Shown here: piece by piece, positions 45,807 to 56,997 of the stretch | Layout: each line of letters opens with the position of its first letter | Position numbering within the stretch: the first letter of the stretch is position 1 | DNA from: Anthonomus grandis grandis | Taxonomy: Eukaryota > Arthropoda > Insecta > Coleoptera > Curculionidae | Length of the DNA: 64,000 nt | NCBI RefSeq assembly: GCF_022605725.1 | Contig: NC_065547.1 | Location: 13,309,167-13,373,166, forward strand | Direction: 5' to 3' | Made by a program: the position numbers and the translations under genes | The notes under the pieces: generated by a model | The model's input: only the letters and a program-made list of their open reading frames with translations | Database searches by the model: none | What the model was told of the DNA's origin: nothing

Positions 45807-46770
45807 TATAGGAACTGCTTTAATTTGGCAAAACTCGTGGTAGCATTTAGTGTCTGGGACTTTAGGGACAGGAATAATCGTTGATAATTTTCATAATTCT
45901 GGAATATTTTATATTTAGACCTTTTTTGCCATCCACTCTCATTTTTGCCATTAATATTTTTTTTAAAATCAGAAAACACGATATTCGTTTCCGCCATAAG
46001 AAAATCTGTTTGTTATAATGTTAATAATATTTTGAATGCTACTTACAAAGAATTAATTGAATCTATCAGCAGTGTCTGCCTCATTGGTAGAAATTTAATT
46101 TTCAAGTATTATTTTATCCGGTATGGTTTGCTCCTTTCCTGGCAATAACGTTTTAAGATTCCTTCTCAGCTCCTTTGGATTGTTTTTATTCGAGTCTATA
46201 TTTTTTGTGTAAAATTGTTCTTTTTCTATTCTAATTTTGTTTCTTTATATTCATTTCATGCGCCTAAATTTTTACTTATCACAATTCTTATACAGATTAT
46301 TCCTATCGTCCATCATCCCTCTAATTTCAGCAGTAACCCATTTTACTCACAATACTAAGAGACCAGATTCTTAAAACACGAGTGACCTCAGATCGATAAG
46401 AATTTTTTCCAGCAATAATCCATTCCATCACAAATCATAGAGAAATCCATTTATTAACAAATATCTTCTTTCTTGCAGAAGATACGCTAATAATACACAC
46501 TTGTCAGTCAGTATTTTGAAAAAAAATCGGCATATCAACATGCTTGGTAAAAATAATAAATGATGTAAGATGTAGTTTTTTATTTTTCTAGTCCTTATGT
46601 TCACTAACGCTTTATTGATATTTCATTAATTTCAATAACTACATTAATAATTTCAGTCAACTTCTTTTATTCATATTTCTTTAAATTCACACTGTCAATG
46701 ACACATTACTACTGTAACGCATCACTCTCCTGGATCCATGCTTTCTGTTGACGGTCCGTCACTTTTCTGA

Positions 46771-47040
46771 TTGGTCTTAATTGATATTTTCTCTGATTGG
46801 CTGATATTGACAGCTCAGGCGAGAGGTGGAGTCGTTACTGATTTAGTCGGTACTGCGTCCATTTTTCGACGATTTGTTCCCGTGTTGCTGGTAGGAGCGC
46901 ACGTAAAAGGCCAATTTTTTATTTCCGAAGTTTGTGAAACAAGAAGTGGCCAATATGGTTTGTCATTTATAGTCCTTAATCTTGTTCCTTTAGGGAACCG
47001 TTTAATTCATAATTCTGGTGCAGGATGCCCAAGATTTTAA
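46771..47040 (+). other. Shared Harbinger ORF, longer open version
   Basis: 89-codon frame with LTAQARGGVVTDLVGTASIF, AHVKGQFFISEVCETRSGQY and a tail ending GCPRF. The homologous region in the 26080-29848 copy is open over the first 60 codons only. Its status as a gene is unproven. Confidence 0.3.
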
Positions 47041-47394
47041 TGGATAGAGAATGAAACTTAGCAAGGTGAGTGTGTCACATTTTTAACGCTATTCATTTTT
47101 ATGGACAGTGAATACAAAACCGTTGTTTTAGGGTTTTACTTTTCCGTTAGTTATTCTTCTTCAATTGTTGATGGCTGCAAGCTTTTGATTTTCCCGGGAA
47201 ATTGCTGAAAGGGGTGGAGCTGGTGCCAGAGTTAGAGCTAGTATTCTTTTTCTGATTTCCAGTCCGGATAGCTGAGCTACAAATGGCATACATTCACAGC
47301 CTCGATTTTACTTTACTACTTACTTTATTTACATTTTTATTAATATACCTTTTATTTCAATTTAACGTTACAAATATTTAATCAATGTTATAAT

Positions 47395-47613
47395 TTAATA
47401 TGTCAATTTCTTATCTATAATATTAGTTATTTTTTGTTCAGTATTTTTCAGTACCTTTTTTGGTAGTTCAATAGATATAACTCGGTTAACGCTGATATGC
47501 CTTATATAAAAAGGTTCATGAACTTTCCCCTGCGTAATACAAATATATACTAAAAATTTTAATAATTGCAATTTATTTTTTAAGTGCTGAAATCTACCTA
47601 GTAGTGAAATCAT
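47395..47613 (-). other. Shared Harbinger ORF, intact in this copy
   Basis: 72-codon frame (MISLLGRFQHLKNKLQLLKF, then TQGKVHEPFYIRHISVNRV, PKKVLKNTEQKIT), uninterrupted here and with one stop in the other copy (28520-28734). No recognisable family. It may be an exon of the element. Confidence 0.4.
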
Positions 47614-47728
47614 AATTTAAGTGTTACTTTTGTCAAATTTCTTTTAATCATATCAACATTATTCATATTTTAATTCATAGCAAATTGTTAACATTTATCA
47701 GAACAATGTTAACATTTAGCACATGAGG

Positions 47729-48005
47729 TGTTGCGTGGATCGTGTGCCGAAGGACCACCAATTTAAACGAAATTGGACTGTATGATTTATAATTTATTTT
47801 AATTTTAGATTTTACAAAGACAAAGTAAGACAAATTCTACATCCTTTCTTCTACTAACGAATGCTGTCAATCTCTCCGCTCTTCGTTACTCTCGCGTTAA
47901 TGGCGTCATCGTCATCGCTTCACGACTCGCTCCCACCTCGTGACACCGTCGCGCGCACGTTGCCACGTTTTTTTTTATAAATTATTATTTTTTACAGTCT
48001 AAACA
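47729..48005 (-). repeat. 3' LTR of the BEL/Pao element
   Basis: In gene orientation it starts TGTTTAGACTG and ends CGCAACA, canonical TG..CA. Just upstream in that orientation is CCCGGGCGGCA, a purine-rich tract in the polypurine-tract position (48006-48020). It contains a CpG-rich block with CGTCGCGCGCACG. Confidence 0.92.
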
Positions 48006-48128
48006 TGCCGCCCGGGTTGAAAAGTCTCCAGCTTTTCAAAAATTATTATAATAAACCAATAGTTTAAATATACACAAAAACAAAGAAAGGTTTATATAAG
48101 TCTCACAATCGCGAACTTTCTTTGTCCA

Positions 48129-51100
48129 CTAATTGTCCTCTAGTGGCAGTATGCAAATTTTACTCATCGACCGTTTTAGAATAGTTCCGTTGGCTAAACG
48201 AACTGACACAACTCTGACCATGCCGTCTGCACCGGGATGCAAATCCGTAATACGTGCTAAGGGCCAACGTAATGGAGGCATATTGTCCTCAACTAAAACT
48301 ACCAAAGTTCCTACTTTAGCGGTATTCTCAATGTCCTTTTTCCACTTTGATCGGGCTTGTAGACTAGCCAAATAACCTTTTGACCATTGGTTCCAAAATT
48401 GCTAGTGTAACTGCTGCAAGCGCTGATATCGGGATAATCGTGAAATTGGAACATCTCGTACTTTTGCTTCGGGGGAACTGGCTAGTGAATCGCCTATGAG
48501 GAAGTGGGAAGGTGTCAAAGGAAGATAGTCGTTAATATCGTTAGACATTGGCATAAGAGGGCGCGAGTTTAAGCACGCCTCGATCTGCACGAGCAATGTG
48601 TACATTTCATCGAAACGTAAAGATGCGTTTCCTAAAACTCTTTTTATGTGAAATTTAATTGATTTTACAGAAGCCTCCCATAAGCCTCCAACGTGAGGCG
48701 AACGCGCCGGTATGAAATGCCACTTTATTTTATCTTGTGCCAAAAAAGAAGTAATAACACTATTATGCCTTTCATTATTAAGGAGATTGTATAACTCTAT
48801 AAAATAATTGTTAGGTGTTACAAAATTTGTTCCATTATCGGAATAGATATCACTTGGTTTGCCGCGTCTAGAACAAAATCGTTTCAAAGCGCTTAGAAAA
48901 CTGTCAGTTGTCAAATCTGTTACCAACTCTATGTGAACAGCTCGAGTCGCGAAACAAATAAATACACAGATATACGTTTTGATTAACTTGCTTCTGCGAA
49001 GTGTACTCTCTTTGACATAGATAGGGCCCGCGTAGTCTACACCACAGTTTGTGAATGGCCTATTTGGTGTTACTCTAGAACGTGGTAACGAACCCATCAT
49101 GGGTTCCAGGTTTTGGATTTATGCGATAACATCTTATACAAGAGCGTATTATTCTTTTGACCATGTTTTTCCCATTTACAGGCCAGAAGTTTAATCGAAT
49201 AATTGATAGTAAATTTTGAGTTCCTGCGTGCAAGTTCTTTAGATGTTGTTCTAAAATTATTAAGTCGGTTAGCTTATGCTTATCGGGTAAAATAATTGGA
49301 TGCTGTTGATTGTAATCTAACTCCGAATTATTTAATCTTTCGCCTACTCTAATAATATCGTCTGTATCTAGAAAAGGATGTAAACTTAAAATTTTACTAC
49401 TACTGCAAACCTTATTCGATTTTTTAAGATCTTTAACTTCTTGCTGAAAACATTCCGATTGTGCTTTTCGAATTAAGATAGAATAAGCTCCATTCAACTC
49501 TTCAACAGATAATGAATCTGAAGAAGCTTTAACTTTATTTAGCGTCCGATGTTTGAATCTACAAATATATGCAATAACTTTTCGCAATTTACTCATAGTT
49601 GAAAATTTTTCAAAAATTTTTAAATTGTTATCTGTAGATTGAATTTCTATTTTGTTATTCGAGATGTGTAATGAATATTATTTATCTTTATTTCCGGTAA
49701 CATGTCATAATGTTCTTCCTTTAAATGTTCTTGAGAATATTTTTTTAGATTTTCCCTTAAAAATTGCGGACCATGAAACCACATTTGGTTTTCAACTAAA
49801 TTCTTTGGATCTAATCCGCGCGAAAGAATGTCTGCTGGGTTTTCTTTAGTTTTCACGTGCTTCCAGCTTTCTATATTGGATATTTCCAAGATTTTTGCCA
49901 CCCTATTGGTCACAAAGGTTTTGAGATTGCATGGTTCGATTTTTAACCAAGCTAAAACTATGGTCGAATCCGTGAAGTAAGTAACATTAGAAATATTAAC
50001 ATCTAGAATGTTTTTAATTTTATAAATTAATTCCGCGAGTAAATGCGCTGCTACTAATTCTAATCTTGGTACAGTTTGTTTTTTAAGAGGGGCTACTTTA
50101 GATTTCGCGGTTAAAAGACGTATTTTTCTTTCACCGTTTTCACCTAAAGAACACAAGTATATGCATGCCCCGTATGCCTTTTCAGAGCTATCTGAAAACC
50201 CATATAATTCAATACTCTTGGCGTTTGACATTAAAACGTGACGATCTACCTCGATTTTACTTAAAAGAGGAATTTGTGAAAGAAAATGTAACCAATATTC
50301 TTTTAAATGAAGCGGTAAAATCTCATCCCAATCTAAATGTAGCTGCCATAATTTCTGGACTAGCAATTTGACGTTAATTATAGCCGGGTCAATAAGTCCA
50401 AGCGGATCGAATATTTGTGATATGACTGAGAGAACTGTACGTTTCGTGATTTTTCTTTCATTAAATTTTACGTTAACAGAATATTTTATTACATCTTGAT
50501 TCGCGTCCCAGAATATGCCTAAAGTTTTTAATTCTTTTTTATCATGAAATATAACTAAAGCTTCATCATGAACTTCGCTTTGATTTAAAATAAAATTTAA
50601 AATGGATTTTTCGTTAGATGACCATTTTCTTAAATTTAAGTTAGCTCCGAATAATATATGTGTAAGTTCACAATAAATTTCTTTCGCTTTATCTTGCGTA
50701 TCCAGACTTAAATAAAGATCATCCATATAAAAGGATTGTTCTATTATTTTTGATGTTCTTGGATACCTTTTCTTATTTTTTATTGCAAGTTCTTTGAGAC
50801 AACGTGTAGCTTGGAACGGTGCACTAGCCGTACCATATGTAACGGTATTTAGAGTATACACTTTAATTGGTTCATGAGGAGTAGGTCTCCACAAAATTTG
50901 CTGAAATGTATGTTCGTTAGGATCAATTAAGATGCATCGATACATCATCTTTATATCCGCGCTTATTACGTACTTTCTAAGGCTTGATCGTAAAAATATC
51001 GAAAAAAGATCAGATTGTATTGTCGGTCCTACCAATATTATATTATTAAACGAGATTCCTGATTCACTTTTTGCGCTCGCATCAAAAACCACTCTGCACT

Positions 51101-51542
51101 TTGTTGTAACAGAGTCCCTCAAAACAGCAGTATGAGGCATAAAAAATGATTGATTGTCAATTGATTTATCAAAATCCAAATTTCACTTAAAAGTCATGTG
51201 CCCTAATGTCTCATATTTATGCATAAAAGCTGTGTACTGCTCTCTTAAGTCATGATTTTTATGTAACCGTGCTTCTAAATGCTTAAAACGTTTTAAGGCT
51301 ACCGATTTAGAGTGTCCTAAATGTTTCTCAACGTATTGTTTAAACGGATATTTAACAATAAAAGAGCCATCGGCACTTCTTCTTGTAGTTTTATTAAAAA
51401 AGTGTTCACAATATTGTTCATCTTTGGACAACACTTTTTCGTTCGATAAATCTTCAATTTGCTAAAATCTTTTCAAGGATTCGTCTAAATCTTTATTTGT
51501 CACTTTAGTTACAAAATTACAAATTGCTTTATTTTGCTGTTC
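48129..51542 (-). pseudogene. BEL/Pao pol (RT, RNase H, integrase), broken
   Basis: Continues in frame after gag. The conserved LKRFW is interrupted by TAG at 51462-51464 (RF*QIEDL), and a TGA lies at 51183-51185. RT: CRVVFDASAKS, SADIKMMYRCI and the catalytic box YMDDLYLS. RNase H: GFSDSSEKAYGACIY, TVPRLELVAAHLLA and TDSTIVLAW. A frameshift near 49620 leads to the integrase: zinc-binding HLKNLHAGTQNLLS with CIRCYR, then a frameshift near 49095 and the DDE core GVDYAGPIYV, YSDNGTNFV and SPHVGGLWEASVKS. A TAG at 48399-48401 precedes the C-terminal DUF5641 domain (PLRWPLARITDLHPG). There are four or more disabling lesions, so the element cannot act alone. Confidence 0.93.
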
Positions 51543-53603
51543 CTAAAATTTTAAATTTCCACTGAATATCCACCCTAAACATGTTTTTTGGAGGACTGGC
51601 ATATTTTTTCCTAACTTAATTTTATCGTTTTCGAGCAAATCAAAGAATATCCCTGCCCCGAGTAATACATCTATTTCTTTTGGAACGTTGAACTGCTCAT
51701 CAGCTAAATTAATATTTTCTGAATAATTTATTATTGATTTGTCAAACTTAAAAAGCGGTAATCTTTCTGTTATAACCGGTAAGACTAAAAACGATAAATT
51801 TACTTGAAATGAACTAAATCTTGATTTTAGTTTTGTAGAAGTTTTATGCGTGATTTTTGTTACTATTTGGTTTATACCAGACAAAGGCAAGTTTATCTTT
51901 TCACACGATAAGTTTAATTTTTTACATAGCGATTGACTTATTAAGTTTGACTGACTGCCCGAATCTAGCAGTACATTACATTTATGCCAAAAGTCACTAC
52001 TGTCCGCTATAAATATTGTTGCCGTTGATAATAAAACGTGATTTTTGTTAAAAGTCGAGTAAGATATAAAACCATCTGATAATATTGGATTATTGCTTAT
52101 TGAATTATTAGTCGTACATAAGCTATGTACTCCTTGTTGCTCGCTAATCACATCATGTTCGCTTAATAATTCACCCGAATTTACGATTTCTCTATCCCTG
52201 CGATTTGGTTCACTTTGGCATCGCTGCATCGGCCGTGACGTAACCGCGCCGTGGACGGTTTCGAGTGTCCCTCCAGTAGCCGCTGCTCGTGGATGGAATG
52301 TTGCGACGTTGCCGCTTTGATTTCCAATTCTTTGAGAAACATGTTGATATTGATCGTTATATAAAAACGTGTTGTGTTTCAGCTGACATTTTTTGCAACC
52401 GCTGGACTTACTTTCGAATTTTAAATGTCCCGATCGCAAACAATTGGTGCATAGTTTGTGTTTTTTAACTTCATTATACTTATCATAAATTGATAAATTA
52501 GCAAATTTTGGACAGCGATAAATAAAATGATTTTCTTGACAAATATAACATTTGTTTTCATACGAGTTTCCAGTTGAAATAAAACATTTCGAGTTTGTTA
52601 AAAAACCTCTATTTTGTTGCCGTGACGTATTTTCGTGACTATTGTTTGATTTTACAAAATCATTATGTATGGTTTCAAGTGTAAAGCACTTTTTTGTTAA
52701 AAATTCCGTTAAATCATTTAATGTCGGTAAGTTTTGATTTGTCTGCTTACTTTCCCATTCCCGTTTAGTACGATCGTCGACTTTTTGTAATATTACAGCA
52801 ATGAGTAAGATATCCCAATATTGAACAGGTAGGTTTAATTTTTCTAAAGCAGTTTTATGCTGATGAATGGTATCTAATAGTTTTCTTAACTGTACAGAGG
52901 ATTCTTTTGAAACGTTGGGTAAATTAAATAAAAGATTATTAACGTGGTGATTAATTATTGCACGTTTATTCTCATATCGTTTTTGTAATAAATCTAATGC
53001 TATAGTATAGTTTGATGCCGTGACATCCAAAGAATCGATAAGTTTTAAAGCATCATCTTTACAACAAATTTTCAAATACAAAAATTTATCAATATCACTT
53101 AAATTGGGTCGATTATTGGCCACCGAGTCAAACACATCTTTAAAACCGTACCAGGTTTCATATTTACCATGAAACGTTGGTAATCCAAGATTTGGTAGCT
53201 TGGCAACCGCGCCAAAATCCCTATGAACATTTGATGTTGCCAAATGGGCATTATGGCTCTCCGATAAAGGACTTTTTAATTTATTATTATATTCGGATAT
53301 AAGCTTTTTCACGCAAGAAATATTCGAATAAAACGTTGATTCCGTGTCCAATCGATTGTCTTTTTCTTCGGGGAACAAAAATTCTAAACGTATCTGAATT
53401 TTATCAAATTCCGTGAAATCTTCTCCAACACTTTTCAATCGCGTTTCGATTTGAAATATTTCATCTGCTTTGCCGTGTAAAAAATTTGAAAACCGAAGTA
53501 ATCTATTGCATATCACTTCGCGTGCATGTTTTAATTCTAAAATTTGATCATCTTCTCCTTCTAACGTGGCATCACATTTACTGTTATTACGCTTTTTTGG
53601 CAT
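51543..53603 (-). CDS. BEL/Pao gag-protease ORF (686 aa, intact)
   Basis: Start ATG at 53603 (MPKKRNNSK). Residues 1-140 are charged and helical. About 145-300 form the DUF1759 gag domain (LPTFHGKYETWYGFKDVF). The nucleocapsid follows near 340-420: CYICQENHFIYRC and CTNCLRSGH, then a Cys-rich KKCQLKH. An aspartyl protease (DUF1758 type) with the catalytic motif LLDSGSQSNLIS lies near residue 545, and the domain ends KTCLGWIFSG. The product would package element RNA and process the polyprotein. BEL elements usually have one continuous gag-pol frame, but here a TAG at 51543-51545 ends it and pol continues in the same frame. This is either a nonsense mutation or a readthrough site. It is the longest intact ORF in the window. 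Confidence 0.92.
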   Translation of the reverse strand: MPKKRNNSKCDATLEGEDDQILELKHAREVICNRLLRFSNFLHGKADEIFQIETRLKSVGEDFTEFDKIQIRLEFLFPEEKDNRLDTESTFYSNISCVKKLISEYNNKLKSPLSESHNAHLATSNVHRDFGAVAKLPNLGLPTFHGKYETWYGFKDVFDSVANNRPNLSDIDKFLYLKICCKDDALKLIDSLDVTASNYTIALDLLQKRYENKRAIINHHVNNLLFNLPNVSKESSVQLRKLLDTIHQHKTALEKLNLPVQYWDILLIAVILQKVDDRTKREWESKQTNQNLPTLNDLTEFLTKKCFTLETIHNDFVKSNNSHENTSRQQNRGFLTNSKCFISTGNSYENKCYICQENHFIYRCPKFANLSIYDKYNEVKKHKLCTNCLRSGHLKFESKSSGCKKCQLKHNTFLYNDQYQHVSQRIGNQSGNVATFHPRAAATGGTLETVHGAVTSRPMQRCQSEPNRRDREIVNSGELLSEHDVISEQQGVHSLCTTNNSISNNPILSDGFISYSTFNKNHVLLSTATIFIADSSDFWHKCNVLLDSGSQSNLISQSLCKKLNLSCEKINLPLSGINQIVTKITHKTSTKLKSRFSSFQVNLSFLVLPVITERLPLFKFDKSIINYSENINLADEQFNVPKEIDVLLGAGIFFDLLENDKIKLGKNMPVLQKTCLGWIFSGNLKF

Positions 53604-54039
53604 TTTAATGACGAGTATATAAAACGAACGTGTTTTAAACGATTAAAAATGATGAAAACTGATAAAATGGCGTGAAATACGAGAATAACAAAGCTTTCGT
53701 GTGCTTATAACGAGTACGAGTAACGAGTAACGAGTATATAAACCAAACGTTTCTTAAACGATTAAAAACTAAAACTTAATAAAACCGTGTGAAATACGAG
53801 AATAATTTCATAAAAACAAAGCCAATTTCTAACTACAATACAACTAGGTACGAGCAAAATATCGAGAAGTATAAGGAATTTACGTGGAGGAAGGTACAAA
53901 AAATTAAAGGAGCATAGAACGATCTCACCTTGCTTAATCCCGCGTTGAAGCTCCGTGCTTGGCTTCATTACGTTCCCATTACGTTCCAAAGGCCTACGTT
54001 CACTGTCTAAATCTGTTATCCGTCTCGACGTGACCAAAA
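53604..54039 (-). other. BEL/Pao 5' leader with internal duplication
   Basis: Two diverged copies of a block of about 85 bp lie at 53610-53692 and 53730-53823. Shared parts are ACGAGTATATAAA, TTAAACGATTAAAAA and GTGAAATACGAGAATAA. Three ACGAGTA repeats precede the second block. This probably reflects a leader or packaging region. Confidence 0.7.
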
Positions 54040-54321
54040 TGTTGCGTGGATCGTGTGCCGAAGGACCACCAATTTAAACGAACGAAATTGAACTGTATGA
54101 TTTATAATTTATTTTAATTTTAGATTTTACAAAGACAAAGTAAGACAAATTCTACATCCTTTCTTCTACCAACGAATGCTGTCAATCTCTCCGCTCTTCG
54201 TTACTCTCGCGTTAATGGCGTCATCGTCATCGGTTCACGACTCGCTCCCACCTCGTCTCACCGTCGCGCGCACGTTGCCACGTTTTTTTTTTATAAATTA
54301 TTATTTTTTAAAGTCTAAACA
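54040..54321 (-). repeat. 5' LTR of the BEL/Pao element
   Basis: 282 bp, near-identical to 47729-48005. It differs by an extra CGAA near 54082 and a handful of substitutions. The internal sequence next to it, read in gene orientation, is TTTTGGTCACGTCGAGACGG. The TGGTCACGTCGAG part is in the position of a tRNA primer-binding site; I could not identify the tRNA. Confidence 0.92.
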
Positions 54322-54689
54322 TGTACATATCTTTGATGTAAATATAATTTGGTTGTATTGTTAAGATATTTTTATTACCTCTTTAAATCTGCTTTATCCA
54401 GGGTCATTTAATTATTAATTGAAACCTATATACTAAGTCTTTTTCTTAGTTTTCTTTCGTTTAGAAATAAAAAACTAAGTGGCGCCCTCTTATTTAATAG
54501 TTATAATCAAGTTTAGATTCTTTAATAGCCAGTCATAAGTGAACCTTCGAACAATCCTAAGCCTCCAATAATTCTGAGCTACCGTCTGCAAACTCTTGGC
54601 AAAGTAGTAACACTGTAAAGTTAACGCCACAAAGGAATAATAAAGAAGAGTGAAAATCAACATATCTGACATTGCTGGATTTTAGCCAA

Positions 54690-55600
54690 GCATTGGATCT
54701 TATAGATCAGTGAACACTTCTGGTAAAATTACACTTTTATGGTTTTTTTCATAATGCAATAGAGTTTTTTGACGATTTCCTAAGGAATAGGTCTGAGTGT
54801 GTCTCTATAAGCAGCTACATAATGGAACGAAAGTCTAGCGGCATGCTAATATCAAGAGGTGACAAGACACAAGGGTCAATATACTCTCTTTTAATATTTT
54901 GTATTTGCGTCGCTGATATGAATAGTCTGCAATATGTCACCTTCCATACAATAATATGCAGATAACTCACTGTTATATTTATTAACTGCGCAGGTTATAA
55001 AGAATGTCAACCGAAACATAATTTAGATGTGTAAAACATTTTTCAATATTCCAAGGATGACAACTTAAAACTGAATGCAATTAAATCTCAAGCTCTAATG
55101 AAGAGCAAAGTAAACAAAAAAGACACTTTCTTTACGATAATACTAATTTCCAAATCGACAATGTTAATATCCTTTTAATAAACGAATCTTTTTTTTTTGA
55201 GTCGGTTATTTGAGTCTTATTATAGACAATTCAATGAAATTTACAACGAATATTGATAATAAAAAAAGCAACCTATATACGACTTTAAAATATTGATCAT
55301 TTATAAAAAATGTTGCCCCAAAAAAAAACTAAATTTGTATTGCTTTTGCAACAATATAAAAAAAGTCGAAAAAGTTCAAAATACTTGCATGAGATTTTTT
55401 CATTGAATATAGTTATAATAAACATCCTATTTTAATCGATTTAATGTGTTTTACTTCTAAGTGAGTTAGTACGAATTAGACAACTGACCATACAGAGAAT
55501 TTAACAGGGATTCTTGTAACCTATCAGATCTAGGGACTTGTTTAAAACTTTAAAATCAAGACTGCTTAACAAACTCAACCCCTAGACCTATCCTTTGTAA
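54690..55600 (+). pseudogene. Non-LTR reverse transcriptase relic
   Basis: The frame reads LDFSQALDLIDQ (RT motif A; the family pattern is DFSKAFDTIDH), then LLVKLHFYGFF and RNRSECVSISSY. Next comes RGDKTQGSIYSLLIFCICVADM, the decayed GVPQGSILGPLLF motif B. Further downstream are KVEKVQNTCMRFF-type thumb pieces near 55380 and RILNILNIPHR near 55640. Many stops. It is directly adjacent to the end of the second Harbinger fragment. Confidence 0.68.
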
Positions 55601-56045
55601 ACCGGTAAGCTTTGCCGTACTATTTTTGACATAACATGAGAATTCTTAACATTCTTAACATTCCACACCGCAATCTTATTACCCCTCATTTGAGTTGTAA
55701 TAATATTCTTGACATGAAAAACTAAAGAAAACATTATTTATTTATGTTTAGAATAGTTAAGAAAAAGAAACCATGTCCTCATAAATTATTTAACTCTTTT
55801 TTGAAAATACCCACCAAACCCGCAATTTCTACCCTGCAACAAATTACGAAAGCTCATTTACTTTTATTGCTTTTGATAGGTGGAATAACATTTCTATTTT
55901 TTTTTCAAGAAGAGGCTTTTATTAACATATGAAGAGTATGCTGTTGCCAGTTTAAACTCTGGTTAAGAGGCGTTTCTATGTGCATACATGTATAAATATA
56001 TATCACTATTACCATGAATTTTTCCTGGGTGAAGTAGCATTATGC
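55601..56045. other. Spacer before the Penelope-like element
   Basis: May include the tail of the preceding non-LTR relic. The 62-codon frame at 55744-55932 is not recognisable. Confidence 0.4.
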
Positions 56046-56997
56046 AAAGCAAAATAATAGACGAACGATCCTGTTTACTTCACAATCTTTATTTAAAAAA
56101 TCCCGACGCATTTTCTAGATAAAAAGGATTATCAAAATAAAGTATTAGATTTTATTTCATCTAGCAAAAATTTTGAGGGGTTAATTAAAGATCCTACTAC
56201 GGCATATCAATCTGAAAAAAATATTAATTTTGGAAGACAACACCTTTCAAGTATTAATGGAAAATAAACCTTTAATTCCCATGAATTCAAAAACTTCTTT
56301 AATATATGGTATGGTAAAAATTGATAAAAATAACTTTCCAATTAGGGCAGTTGTTAGTTTTATAAACTCAGCTATTTAGCTATTTGGCTAAAAGATAATG
56401 CTTAAAAAATTTATTGTCGTTTCCTAGTAAATTTAGCATTAAAAACACTTATGAACTAATTGATGATCTTAAAACGATTTCTTTGCCAGACAATTATCTT
56501 CTTCTCTTCTTTGATATAGTTAATCTTTTTCCCAGCATACCTAGAAACGAAGTAATAGCTATAATAGAAAATGGCTTTTATAAGCATCAAAATCTAACAC
56601 CCAGAACTAAAACAGGAATTATTTCTTTGGTGCATGCGTGCCTTAATTTAGATTTCTTAAGGTTTAGTGATAAATATTATAGAATGTTGGATGGTTTGGC
56701 AATGGGTTCTGATTTGTCTCCTCTACTGGCTGATATCTTTATGTCAGATTTTGAAGAAAAACTATTTAACACACAAGACAATCTTATCAACAAGATTTTA
56801 ATATAAAGACGGTTTGTGGATGATATATTTTTTTTAATTTGGACAGGCTCCAAAGCGGTATTGCAGGAATTTCACGTTTTTCTCAACTCTTTAAATCCGA
56901 AAATTCAATTTACGGTGGAAATAGAGTGCAATAATAAATTAAATTTTTTAGATCGAACTATTAATAGGATGATTAAGAGCTTACAATACTCCATATA

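Larger units (their letters stand above)
42400..46370 (-). mobile_element. Jockey/CR1-like non-LTR element split by a mariner
   Basis: Minus-strand ORF2 remains. Pre-RT linker at about 46370-46100 (TAEIRGMMDDRNNLYKN, then DSNKNNPKELRRNLKTLLPG, then NEADTADRFN). RT entry at about 45900-45810 (IIPVPKVPDTK) continues on the other side of the mariner as GFRENHS-like sequence at about 43840-43875. Then FLNFRRAFKTVNKNILLTKL, DYGVPQGTVFW, and RT/thumb pieces down to 43300. The C-terminal NKGLLEFNKLP lies near 42740. It is the same family as 21325-22106. Excising the mariner with one TA joins the RT sequence. Multiple stops and indels. Confidence 0.78.
47729..54321 (-). mobile_element. BEL/Pao LTR retrotransposon
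   Basis: LTRs at 47729-48005 and 54040-54321, gag-protease and pol on the minus strand, order gag-PR-RT-RNaseH-INT, no env frame. Total 6593 bp. The next bases are TGAGG on the left and TGTAC on the right, so no 4-6 bp target duplication is evident. Joining the flanks rebuilds GAGGTGTACATATC, seen as GAGGTGTATACATATC in the other Harbinger copy (complement of 28405-28430). The LTRs differ by about seven substitutions and one 4-bp indel, indicating a fairly recent insertion. Confidence 0.93.
46570..54640. mobile_element. Second Harbinger fragment (inverted), split by BEL
   Basis: Segments 46570-47728 and 54322-54640 are the reverse-complement counterpart of Harbinger positions 29565-28095, about 90% identical by eye. 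They share GACGGTCCGTCACTTTTCTG, the GCGAGAGGTGG ORF block, CAGGGTCATTTAATT and CTGAGCTACCGTCTGC. The BEL/Pao element sits exactly between them. Neither the TIRs nor the nuclease exon 2 and MADF exons are present, so this is a partial copy. Similarity stops at the transposase exon-1 sequence TTAACGCC near 54630. Confidence 0.8.

Noticed and set aside
47729..54321. Possible endogenous retrovirus
   Set aside because: No envelope-like frame is present. Domain order and DUF1759/DUF1758/DUF5641-type domains fit a BEL/Pao retrotransposon.
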